From Prevotella sp. (GTDB taxonomy: Bacteria; Bacteroidota; Bacteroidia; Bacteroidales; Bacteroidaceae), in the NCBI GenBank assembly GCA_017474485.1, contig JAFVHO010000205.1, forward strand, positions 1-39,516: DNA of 39,516 bases, in the 5' to 3' direction. This document shows, one piece after another, positions 1 to 7,518 of the stretch. How positions within the stretch are numbered: position 1 is the first letter of the stretch; the number at the start of each line of letters is the position of its first letter. The notes beneath the pieces are model-generated. The model saw nothing but the letters and a program-made list of their open reading frames with translations, did no database searches and was not told the origin of the DNA. Position numbers and translations under genes: made by a program.

Positions 1-1470
1 GGTTACAACACGCCTAACGACAAGGCGCCCAAGATGAGCTCTTCACTGAGTTTCAAGGACACCGACGGTGCCAATGACAAGACCACTGACCTCGTTTGGT
101 ATGCTTTGGCCGATTATAACTACGCACAGCGCTATTTTGTGAATGCCGGCCTGTCTGCCCATGCCTCTTCACGCTTCGGTAAGGATGCCGACGGTTTGAA
201 GATGGGCGGTGTCGTCTGGGGTCTGTTCCCCAGTGTCGAGGCCGCTTGGGTCGCCACTAACGAAAGTTGGTTCCCCAAAACCGACCTGCTGAACTACCTG
301 CGTCTGAATGTCGGTTACGATGTCACAGGTAACGATGATATCGACTATACGGCTTCACGCAGTTACTTCGTGTCACGTCGAATGCTGAACAACAGCGTCA
401 CTGGTGTGGTCATCGGCAATATCGGCAATACCGATTTGAAGTGGGAAACCACCAAACGACTGACTGCCGGCATCGAGGGTAACTTCCTGAACAACCGCCT
501 GAACCTACGCTTCAACTATTTCAAGAGTTGGACCAATAATCTGCTCTCGCTCCGTCAGCTGGCTTGGACCAGCGGTCTGGATGCCAGCTGGAGCAACGAA
601 GGCAAACTTGAGAACAGCGGTTTCGACGCACAGGCCACCGTCAAGGTGCTCAACCTGAAAGACTTCCGTTGGGAGGTCGGTGCCTCTATCGGCCATTATA
701 AGAATAAGGTGACTGCCCTGCCCGACAACGACCGTTCCTTCGAGACCGACGCCTATGGTGCCACCATTCAGACCAAGGTCGGTCAGCCCGTGGGCTTGTT
801 CTACGGCTACAAGACCAATGGTGTCTATAGCACGACCGAAGAAGCCTTAGCCGACGGCAAGTATGTCGTTAAGGAAAATGGCGACAAGTATTTGTTTATC
901 GGTGGTGACATGAACTTTGCCGATATCAATCAAGACAAAGTCATCGACGAGAACGACCGTACCGTCATCGGTGACCCCAACCCCGATATCTATGGTAACA
1001 TCCACACCATGTTCAACTGGAAGAACCTGACACTTTCAGCTGTCTTCAACTACTCGCTGGGCAACGATGTCTTCAACTATCAGCGCTCACTCTTAGAGGG
1101 TGGTACTTACTTCCTGAACCAGACCATAGCCGTGAATGGCCGTTGGAAGGCAGAGGGCCAGAAGACCGACATTCCTCGTGTCAGCTATAAGGACCCCATG
1201 GGCAATTCACGCTTCAGCGACCGCTGGATAGAGGATGGCTCCTATCTGCGCCTGGCCTCTGTCACGCTGAGTTACTATCTGCCTATCCAGAGCACCTATC
1301 TGCAGGGACTGACCATTTGGGGTAATGCTTCCAATCTGTTTACTATCACCAAGTATTTGGGCAGCAATCCTGACTGCGCCATTGCCGGAGGCATTCTGAC
1401 ACAGGGCATCGACCGCGGCATTCTGTCCGCAGGCCGTTCCTTCTCCATCGGTGTGAATATCAATCTCTAA
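1..1470 (+). CDS. SusC/RagA-family TonB-linked outer-membrane transporter (C-terminal part)
   Basis: This is the C-terminal ~490 residues of a SusC-like beta-barrel that imports oligosaccharides together with a SusD lipoprotein. The reading frame is open from base 1, so the start, plug domain and TonB box lie outside the window. Support: alternating aromatic barrel strands, a typical SusC loop with a D-I-N-Q-D-K calcium-like motif near the middle, the GDPNPD turn, and a final strand ending in an aliphatic residue after a hydrophobic beta-strand (FSIGVNINL). The SusD gene follows 51 nt downstream, and a GH30 xylanase-like enzyme follows that, which suggests a xylan-type substrate (inference). 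Family assignment is firm; substrate is not. Confidence 0.93.
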   Translation, partial: GYNTPNDKAPKMSSSLSFKDTDGANDKTTDLVWYALADYNYAQRYFVNAGLSAHASSRFGKDADGLKMGGVVWGLFPSVEAAWVATNESWFPKTDLLNYLRLNVGYDVTGNDDIDYTASRSYFVSRRMLNNSVTGVVIGNIGNTDLKWETTKRLTAGIEGNFLNNRLNLRFNYFKSWTNNLLSLRQLAWTSGLDASWSNEGKLENSGFDAQATVKVLNLKDFRWEVGASIGHYKNKVTALPDNDRSFETDAYGATIQTKVGQPVGLFYGYKTNGVYSTTEEALADGKYVVKENGDKYLFIGGDMNFADINQDKVIDENDRTVIGDPNPDIYGNIHTMFNWKNLTLSAVFNYSLGNDVFNYQRSLLEGGTYFLNQTIAVNGRWKAEGQKTDIPRVSYKDPMGNSRFSDRWIEDGSYLRLASVTLSYYLPIQSTYLQGLTIWGNASNLFTITKYLGSNPDCAIAGGILTQGIDRGILSAGRSFSIGVNINL

Positions 1471-1483
1471 AGAAATGTAGATA

Positions 1484-1504
1484 ATGAGAAAATGAGAAAA
1501 TGAG
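1484..1504 (+). repeat. 8-bp tandem repeat upstream of susD, inverted copy of the signal-peptide repeat
   Basis: ATGAGAAA is repeated with period 8, followed by a partial third unit. Bases 1485-1504 are the exact reverse complement of 1600-1619 (20 bp), with the susD start region between them, so the mRNA could fold the translation start into a long hairpin. Confidence 0.8.
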
Positions 1505-1521
1505 TAATTATTTTAATCATT

Positions 1522-3291
1522 ATGAATATGACAACAATTAATATAAACAATAGGATAAAGAGACTGATGAATTTGAAGAAACTGGGATGCACAGCATTTC
1601 TCATTTTCTCATTTTCTCAATCTCTCATTTTCCTATCATCATGCGAAAAGATGCTTGAGACTGAGTCCGACTTGGTGGAGTTTGAAGAGGACCACACGCT
1701 GAACCACGCTACAGACTCTGTGTATAGCGTGATGGGTATCATCAATAAGATGCAGATTATCGCCGACCGCATCGTGCTGTTGGGCGAGGTTCGCGGCGAC
1801 TTGGTGCTGCCTACCGTTGCAGCCAATAGTGACCTGAAGCGCCTGTCAGAGTTCAATTTCAGCGAGAAGAACCGTTACAATCAGATTAGCGACTACTATG
1901 CCGTCATCAACAACTGTAACTATTTCCTGGCACATATCGACACCGCTATGGAGCGTCGTGGCCGCAACCTGTTTATGCGCGAATACGCTGCCGTGAAGTC
2001 ATACCGTGCCTGGACCTATCTGCAACTGGCTCAAGCCTACGGTAAGGTTCCCCTGATTCTTAAACCGCTGATGACCGAACGTGAGGCTGTCGAAGCTATG
2101 AATCAGACACCCGCTGACATCAAGGAAATCTGCGAGACGTTCATCGCTGACCTGACACCATACGTCGGCGTGAACCTGCCGGAATACGGCAACGTGGCCA
2201 ATGCAGACTCCAAATATCTGTTTATCCCCATGCGTGCCCTCTTAGGTGATCTCTGCCTCTGGGCCGGACGCTATCAGGAGGCAGCCCGTTGGTATCACGA
2301 ATATCTGACCGATAAGTACGACCCCATCCAGATGAGTCGTCAAAGTGTCAACTGGGCCAATTCCACACAGCTTGACGCTATCTACGACAGCTATAATCCC
2401 ACGAGCAGCACGGCCGAGCTATTGTGCTACATACCTATGGAGGCACGCGTCTTCGACGGCACTATCAGCAACCTGCCAAATCTGTTCAACTCCACCACAG
2501 AGAACAACTACTTCTACGAGTTGTCTCCGTCATACGGAATGGACAGGATTTCAGCAAGTCAGACATACTGCTTTGAAGTCAGCTTGCCCGGTGCAACGAC
2601 CAAGGACACGATCTATGTGCCCCATGTCGGACTCTACCGCAGCGAATTAGCAGGCGACCTGCGTTATTTCTCTAACCACACCCTTAGCACCTATGGTGCC
2701 AAAAGCGACTATACAGAATACAACTCCTACCTGCAGACCATCAATAAGGTGACGTCTAACCGCATCGTACTCTATCGCCGTACCATGGTCTATCTGCGCT
2801 ATGCCGAGGCCCTCAACCGTGCAGGTTTCCCGCAGTCGGCCTTTGCCATCCTGAAATACGGTATCTGCGATGACATTCTGAAAACCCGCGTTGACGCTGC
2901 CGAACTCGAAGCTGCTGGTGATTTGGTCTACTTCGATCCAGAGCTGTTTAAGTTCGAGGGCACCTATTTCGGCGTCCATTCAATCGGTTCGGGCGATTCG
3001 CATGCCAATGCCTACTTCACCCTGCCCCAGCCCAAAGAGCAGTTGGCCACACGTCAGGACACCGTCGACTATCAGATTCCTCTGGTCGAGGATATGATTA
3101 TCACGGAAATGGCCTTGGAGGGTGCTTTCGAAGGTTATCGCTTTAACGACCTGATGCGTGTAGCCCTGCGTCGCAACAAACCTGAATATCTAGCTGAACC
3201 TATCAGTCTGCGCTATGGCGTCATGAACGCTGATGCCGACCTGCGTCAGAAACTGATGGATCCCAACAACTGGTATCTGCCACTCAAATAA
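1522..3291 (+). CDS. SusD/RagB-family nutrient-binding outer-membrane lipoprotein
   Basis: Surface glycan-binding partner of the upstream SusC. The N-terminus is a lipoprotein signal peptide with lipobox LSSC (Cys41 from this start). An internal ATG at 1567 would give a more usual-length signal peptide and is an alternative start. The body has SusD features: an alpha-helical TPR-like N-terminal half with AVKSYRAWTYLQLAQAYGKVPL, and a C-terminal region with EGYRFNDLMRVALR and a closing NNWYLPLK. Length (589 aa) is normal. Oddity: the hydrophobic core of the signal peptide (residues 27-37) is encoded by four 8-bp repeats, and the first 20 bp of that array are the exact reverse complement of a repeat just upstream of the start codon. 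The repeat could make the gene slip-prone. Confidence 0.93.
   Translation: MNMTTININNRIKRLMNLKKLGCTAFLIFSFSQSLIFLSSCEKMLETESDLVEFEEDHTLNHATDSVYSVMGIINKMQIIADRIVLLGEVRGDLVLPTVAANSDLKRLSEFNFSEKNRYNQISDYYAVINNCNYFLAHIDTAMERRGRNLFMREYAAVKSYRAWTYLQLAQAYGKVPLILKPLMTEREAVEAMNQTPADIKEICETFIADLTPYVGVNLPEYGNVANADSKYLFIPMRALLGDLCLWAGRYQEAARWYHEYLTDKYDPIQMSRQSVNWANSTQLDAIYDSYNPTSSTAELLCYIPMEARVFDGTISNLPNLFNSTTENNYFYELSPSYGMDRISASQTYCFEVSLPGATTKDTIYVPHVGLYRSELAGDLRYFSNHTLSTYGAKSDYTEYNSYLQTINKVTSNRIVLYRRTMVYLRYAEALNRAGFPQSAFAILKYGICDDILKTRVDAAELEAAGDLVYFDPELFKFEGTYFGVHSIGSGDSHANAYFTLPQPKEQLATRQDTVDYQIPLVEDMIITEMALEGAFEGYRFNDLMRVALRRNKPEYLAEPISLRYGVMNADADLRQKLMDPNNWYLPLK
1600..1631 (+). repeat. 8-bp tandem repeat inside the susD signal peptide
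   Basis: There are four consecutive 8-bp units: CTCATTTT, CTCATTTT, CTCAATCT, CTCATTTT. They encode residues 27-37, the hydrophobic core of the signal peptide. Gain or loss of one unit would shift the reading frame. Confidence 0.85.
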
Positions 3292-3309
3292 GCTGAGCAT
3301 TTACGCATT

Positions 3310-5712
3310 ATGATGAAGACTATATCGACTATGCTAATGGTGGCCCTGCTATCCCATATGGGTAGCAGGGCTGCTACTTCACAGACGAAGGCAACGGTAC
3401 GTTTTGACGTACAGAACACCCACCAGCGTATCACCGGATTCGGTGGCTTTGTCTGCTCACCGCAGTTCGGCTACAATCACATGTCCACTGCTGAAATCAA
3501 GAAGGTATGGGGTGCCAGTAGTACGGTGGGCTGTAATATCATGCGTCTCTACATCCCCATCGGTCGTAATGCCTGGCAACAGTCGCTGGCCACAGCCAAG
3601 CAAGCCAAGCAAATGGGACTCATCGTCTTCGCCTCACCGTGGGGACAGCCTGCCGAATGGAAAACCAACGGCACCGTCAACGCCAAGAACGAAGACGGCA
3701 CCACAGGCAAGCTGAAACGTGAGAACTGGGCGGACTATGCGCAGTATCTGGAAGACTATGTGCAGTACCTGCGCAATAATGGTGTCGAACTCGATGCCAT
3801 CTCCATCCAGAACGAGCCTGACTGGCCTGCGCAGTATGCCGGTTGTTTGTGGGATGCTTCTGAAATTGCCGAGTTTGTAAAAACCTACGGCAAGAGCATC
3901 AGTTGTAAGGTGATGGCGCCTGAGACGCTGGCTGTGAGCGACTCCTATGCCAACGCCCTGAACAAGACTGACGTGCTGGAATGCTTCGACATCTATGGCG
4001 GTCACCAGTATGGTGGTATCCAGTCTGCTTATAAGAATCTGGCTAAGAAAGGTAAAGAGATATGGATGACGGAGTATCTCATCAACTGGAACGAGACAGA
4101 GGGCAACACCCGTAACTTTGACTTCTCGAAAGACTTCTTCAATTTCTTTACCGCTATCAACACCTGTATGCTGGGCGACTTCAATGCCTGGATTCACTAT
4201 GCCGCCAAGCGCTACTATGGCATGATGGGCGACGGACAGCGTGGTGCCGGTACCAGCGGCACTATTACCAAGCGTGGCTATATCATGGCCCACTTTGCCA
4301 AGTTCATCACTGGCATGACACGTATCGATGCTTCCTTTGGCGCCAACCTCCAAGGCTCCGCCTATCTGTCACAGTCGGGCGACACGATTGTTGCCGTCCT
4401 GTCTAATAGCTCTGACAACACGATAGACCTCACCTTCGACCTGCCGTTCTATACCCAGCTGGGCGTTCTATACACCACTGGCAAGAGTCAGAACTTCAAG
4501 AAGACGGACCTGACGCCTGAGTCTGAGACGTGCCGGCCTGTGGCTACCATTGATGCCAAGAGCGTGGCTACGGCGCTGTTTGTCAAGTCGAGCGCCCGCC
4601 AGCCGTCCAATATGACTGGTAGCATCAGCTATTACGACTATAAGCGAATTGACGATCTGACAACCACAAAGACAACCTTTGGCACAGCCTACAAGTTGAG
4701 CGGCAAATCAAAGACCTTCAACCACAGCAATCCGCTTATCAGTAGCCGTACAGATGCCAGTTATGGCTATGTCAAATTAGACGAGGGCATGAAAAAACTG
4801 GTGTTTGAGGTGAAGACCTTGACATCGAACATGAACTACTCGTCAGCCCTTACCACACTGACTTACGTCAATAGCCAGGGAGAGGTGATGACCCATAACT
4901 ATGGCGACATGGAATTCCCTGTCCATGAGAATTTCCAGTGGGTTTTCGACCTCTCGACAGCTACGCTGACCGACGGTTGCATCGGACTGATATCCCTGAC
5001 GAATAACAACTGGTCGTCAAATCTTCAGTTTACCTTTGGCAATGTCTACCTAACTGGTGGCAGCAACCTCTATGCAGGTACGCTGAGTGGCGACTATGTG
5101 GCCGACGACAGTTATGTGCTCGACTTCTCGACAGACCCTGCTTGCACCAGCATCGATATGACTGCAGTCACAAATCTGCCTACCACCCTACCCTGGCTGG
5201 AGGGCAACAACCGTGTGGTCTACGTGTCAGGCAACTGCGAACTGTCAGGCACAAACGTTGTGAAGGAGGGTGTCTGTGCATCGTTGGTGATTGATGAACG
5301 TTTCGGTCCCTTCCATCCTGCCCAGACATTCACGGCTACCCAAGCTTCATATACTTGCGAAGTCGACGGTCAGCACATCGTACAGATTCCTTTCCAGGCT
5401 GTTGTTCCAGAGGGTGTTAACGCCTACATCTTAACCGAGAATCTGACACCAGTAGCTGTCACTGAAGTAGCAGCCAACCAGCCACTGTTGGTCGAGGGAC
5501 ATGGTGTCATAACATTCTTAGGTTCCGGTGAGGTAAGTTATGCCTCTCAGCCGTTGTCTGACGATGTTCTACCCATAGAAACGCCTACGGCTATCCGCAC
5601 TGTTCGTCATATACTTTCTAACCAGGTCTTCTATGACCTTCACGGTAAACGTATCAATACACCTTATCAGGGTATTATCATCCGTAACGGAAAGAAATAT
5701 GTAAACAAGTAA
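3310..5712 (+). CDS. Secreted glycoside hydrolase family 30 enzyme, probably GH30_8-like (glucurono)xylanase
   Basis: Predicted endo-acting xylanase of clan GH-A. A short signal peptide is followed by a (beta/alpha)8 domain, roughly residues 30-330. The acid/base is E169 in IQNEPDW and the nucleophile is E255 in WMTEYLINW. GFGGF near the N-terminus and ITKRGYIMAHFAKF after the barrel match GH30. AKRYYG lies where GH30_8 enzymes have a glucuronate-binding IRRSYG-type stretch (by eye, tentative). A beta-sandwich normally follows the barrel. Residues ~440-750 form an additional unrecognised beta-rich region. The last ~35 residues (YDLHGKRI, then GIIIRNGKKYVNK) resemble a Prevotella/T9SS-type sorting tail. 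The gene is 18 nt after susD and closes the operon before a terminator. A 29-nt palindrome lies in the signal-peptide codons. Confidence 0.88.
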   Translation: MMKTISTMLMVALLSHMGSRAATSQTKATVRFDVQNTHQRITGFGGFVCSPQFGYNHMSTAEIKKVWGASSTVGCNIMRLYIPIGRNAWQQSLATAKQAKQMGLIVFASPWGQPAEWKTNGTVNAKNEDGTTGKLKRENWADYAQYLEDYVQYLRNNGVELDAISIQNEPDWPAQYAGCLWDASEIAEFVKTYGKSISCKVMAPETLAVSDSYANALNKTDVLECFDIYGGHQYGGIQSAYKNLAKKGKEIWMTEYLINWNETEGNTRNFDFSKDFFNFFTAINTCMLGDFNAWIHYAAKRYYGMMGDGQRGAGTSGTITKRGYIMAHFAKFITGMTRIDASFGANLQGSAYLSQSGDTIVAVLSNSSDNTIDLTFDLPFYTQLGVLYTTGKSQNFKKTDLTPESETCRPVATIDAKSVATALFVKSSARQPSNMTGSISYYDYKRIDDLTTTKTTFGTAYKLSGKSKTFNHSNPLISSRTDASYGYVKLDEGMKKLVFEVKTLTSNMNYSSALTTLTYVNSQGEVMTHNYGDMEFPVHENFQWVFDLSTATLTDGCIGLISLTNNNWSSNLQFTFGNVYLTGGSNLYAGTLSGDYVADDSYVLDFSTDPACTSIDMTAVTNLPTTLPWLEGNNRVVYVSGNCELSGTNVVKEGVCASLVIDERFGPFHPAQTFTATQASYTCEVDGQHIVQIPFQAVVPEGVNAYILTENLTPVAVTEVAANQPLLVEGHGVITFLGSGEVSYASQPLSDDVLPIETPTAIRTVRHILSNQVFYDLHGKRINTPYQGIIIRNGKKYVNK
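3343..3371 (+). repeat. 29-nt near-perfect palindrome in the GH30 signal-peptide codons
   Basis: The left arm GCCCTGCTATCCCAT and right arm ATGGGTAGCAGGGC pair over 14 bp with one bulged T and no loop. It begins 33 nt after the start codon. In RNA it would be a very stable hairpin at the start of the reading frame. Function unknown. Confidence 0.7.
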
Positions 5713-5733
5713 ATTGGCTTGAACTAAAAAAGA

Positions 5734-5762
5734 GGAGAGTGCCGCATGACATTCTCCTTTTT
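5734..5762 (+). terminator. Intrinsic terminator after the SusC/SusD/GH30 operon
   Basis: The stem GGAGAGTG/CATTCTCC has 8 bp including one G-T pair and an 8-nt loop. It is followed by five T and preceded by an A-run. It lies 22 nt after the GH30 stop codon. Confidence 0.75.
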
Positions 5763-5797
5763 ACTTTGTTACTATATAGAAATAATAGTGAGATGAT

Positions 5798-5828
5798 TTT
5801 GCTTAATCGATTTTTTGTGCTACCTTTG
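5798..5828 (+). promoter_or_regulatory. Bacteroidetes-type promoter of the DUF4294 gene
   Basis: A -33 TTTG (5798-5801), a 19-nt spacer and a -7 TACCTTTG (5821-5828). This rules out the longer open frame that begins at 5815, because that ATG would lie inside the promoter. It places translation at ATG 5848. Confidence 0.75.
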
Positions 5829-5847
5829 CAGCGTTAAACAAAATACA

Positions 5848-6501
5848 ATGGCACTGAGAGTAAGAATGATGACGCGACTGGTATTGATGTTGGCTTTTGG
5901 CTTTTGGCTTTTAGGTGTTGGCAATGCTTACGCCCAAAAGAACAAGCGTCCTGAGGCTGTCGATATGGACAGTCCTACTTTTGTGCCTACTGTGAAGGTG
6001 GGTAAGGTGCTGGAGGGTGGAGACAGCATTCAATACATGGAAATGAACAATGTATATGTGTTTCCACCTGTGGAGTTCAGCAGCAAACGTCAGGCGCAGG
6101 CCTATATGCGACTGGTAAAGAACGTGAAGACGGTGCTGCCCATCGCTAAGGAGGCCAACATGATTATGATGGAGACAGCCGAATATCTAGAGACGCTGCC
6201 TTCGAAGGCGGCAAAGGAGGAACACATGAAGCGTGTGGAGAAGAGTATCATGCAGGAATACAAGCCCCGCATGAAGAAACTGACCTACTCGCAGGGTAAG
6301 CTGCTCATCAAACTGATCTACCGTGAAAGCCATTCGTCAGGCTACGAACTCATCCAAGCATTCCTTGGACCAGTACGTGCCGGTTTCTATCAAGCCTTTG
6401 CATGGGCCTTTGGTGCTTCGCTCAAGAAAGAGTACGACGCTGAAGGCATTGACCGCCTCACAGAACGTGTGGTGCTGATGGTAGAAGCGGGACAGCTGTG
6501 A
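5848..6501 (+). CDS. DUF4294 family exported protein
   Basis: 217-aa protein of unknown function, conserved in Bacteroidetes. ATG 5848 is chosen over 5815 because the promoter -7 box lies between them. From 5848 there is a clean signal peptide ending AYA before Gln30. The mature part starts with a short polar segment, then a conserved region from about residue 50 (YMEMNNVYVFPPVEF, AQAYMRLVKNVKTVLPIA) and a helical C-terminus with LIKLIYRESHSSGYELI and a G-F-Y-Q-A-F-A stretch, typical of DUF4294. Residues 15-26, the signal-peptide core, are encoded by five 7-bp units. The gene is convergent with the M28 gene; the gap carries another 7-bp repeat. No function is proposed. Confidence 0.82.
   Translation: MALRVRMMTRLVLMLAFGFWLLGVGNAYAQKNKRPEAVDMDSPTFVPTVKVGKVLEGGDSIQYMEMNNVYVFPPVEFSSKRQAQAYMRLVKNVKTVLPIAKEANMIMMETAEYLETLPSKAAKEEHMKRVEKSIMQEYKPRMKKLTYSQGKLLIKLIYRESHSSGYELIQAFLGPVRAGFYQAFAWAFGASLKKEYDAEGIDRLTERVVLMVEAGQL
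5891..5925 (+). repeat. 7-bp tandem repeat in the DUF4294 signal peptide
   Basis: Five units with exact period 7: TGGCTTT three times, then TAGGTGT and TGGCAAT. They encode the signal-peptide hydrophobic core. The period is not a multiple of 3, so a one-unit change would shift the frame. Confidence 0.8.
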
Positions 6502-6522
6502 GAGTTAAGAGTTAGGAGTTAA
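6502..6522. repeat. 7-bp tandem repeat between convergent genes
   Basis: GAGTTAA, GAGTTAG, GAGTTAA: three 7-bp units starting at the base after the DUF4294 stop codon and nearly filling the 27-nt gap to the M28 stop codon. Confidence 0.75.
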
Positions 6523-6528
6523 GAGGGA

Positions 6529-7518
6529 TTATTCCGAATAGATTAATTGCACGAGGGTTTGACCCACAGCTTTCAGCGTATTCTTGTCGATATGTTGCAT
6601 ATCGTCGTTAATGGTATGCCACGTAGGACCAAACGAACTCTGCTCACAATCGGGATAATAATTGATGATGTCGATGCAGGGAATGCCGGCCTTTTCGTTA
6701 ACAGGAACATGGTCGTCGGTAACGCCTCCACCATCTATATATGGAAATATGCTGCCATAGCCAGCTGTATTGGCTGCCTGCCATACACGTTCCACGATGT
6801 TGCGGGCATAGTGCATGGAGTTGTACTCACGATAGAACTTGGCGCCCTGACCACCAACCATGTCAAGCAGGATGCCGAATTGATAGTTGCCTTGTTGGGG
6901 CAAACTGCTGGCAGCCCAATATTGTGCGCCAAGGGCCCATGAGTCGCCATCCACCTGTTCTTCCCATTGGGGAATACCCCAGTCTTCAGCATCGAAGCAG
7001 ATGAAGTCGACAGCCAAACGAACAGAATCATTCTGTTGTAGCAGGCGGGCCAGTTCGAGCATGACAGCCACACCCGATGCCCCATCATTGGCAGCCATCA
7101 CGGGTTTGCGCCAATTGGCCTCGTCAGGATCATTGTCAGCCCAAGGACGACTGTCCCAATGGGCACAGATCAGGATGCGAGCTGATGGCTGCTGGCCATT
7201 GGCTGTTGGCTTTGGGCTGGCGATGATATTTGTGCTCTTAAGGATAGTGCCGTTGTAGCCTTTCAGGTCTGCTTTCTGCAGTTGTACGCTATATCCGTAT
7301 TGTTCAAACTTCTGTTGAATCCACTGAGCACATTGTTCGTGTGCCTCGCTGTTCATGATGCGAGGACCAAAACTGCATTGAGCTGCACAGAAGTTATAGG
7401 CAGAATCGGCATTGAACTCAATAGTAACTACTGACTGTTCCGTTGTCTGACTCTTTTTTGTGGTACTGCATGAGTAGCAGGCCATTACGATGCATATAAT
7501 TATGATAATATTTCTCAT
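6529..7518 (-). CDS. M28-family lipoprotein, glutaminyl-peptide cyclotransferase-like
   Basis: Probable envelope-bound zinc enzyme that cyclises N-terminal Gln to pyroglutamate; an M28 aminopeptidase is the alternative. The N-terminus has a lipobox (VMAC, Cys14). Motifs in order: AHWDSRPW (H120), MAANDGASG (D145), CFDAEDWG (E178), LLDMVGGQG (D219), PTWHTINDD (H301). This is the pattern of animal-type glutaminyl cyclases found in oral and gut Bacteroidetes. Length (329 aa) is normal. The ATG directly abuts the stop codon of the upstream C26/M19 gene, so they are one transcript under the Lrp gene. Residues 100-114 are a Pro/Gln-rich linker encoded by six 7-bp repeats, which looks like an insertion between core beta-strands. 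Confidence 0.85.
   Translation of the reverse strand: MRNIIIIICIVMACYSCSTTKKSQTTEQSVVTIEFNADSAYNFCAAQCSFGPRIMNSEAHEQCAQWIQQKFEQYGYSVQLQKADLKGYNGTILKSTNIIASPKPTANGQQPSARILICAHWDSRPWADNDPDEANWRKPVMAANDGASGVAVMLELARLLQQNDSVRLAVDFICFDAEDWGIPQWEEQVDGDSWALGAQYWAASSLPQQGNYQFGILLDMVGGQGAKFYREYNSMHYARNIVERVWQAANTAGYGSIFPYIDGGGVTDDHVPVNEKAGIPCIDIINYYPDCEQSSFGPTWHTINDDMQHIDKNTLKAVGQTLVQLIYSE
7178..7219 (-). repeat. 7-bp tandem repeat encoding a linker of the M28 lipoprotein
   Basis: Six units of exact length 7 on the + strand: CGAGCTG, ATGGCTG, CTGGCCA, TTGGCTG, TTGGCTT, TGGGCTG. They encode residues 100-114 (SPKPTANGQQPSA). Confidence 0.75.

Noticed and set aside
1485..1619. Recombinase-driven invertible switch at the susD start
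   Set aside because: The inverted repeats flank only ~95 bp, one arm is coding, they are low-complexity 8-bp units, and no dedicated invertase is beside them; xerD at 10946 looks like the housekeeping enzyme. Kept only as an alternative.
3634..4353. 239-codon open frame on the minus strand inside the GH30 gene
   Set aside because: It lies fully within the catalytic-domain codons of a well-supported GH30 gene, shows no family motif, and is a typical antisense shadow of a GC-biased frame.
5815..5847. N-terminal extension of the DUF4294 protein
   Set aside because: It would place the start codon inside the -7 promoter box and upstream of a clean signal peptide.
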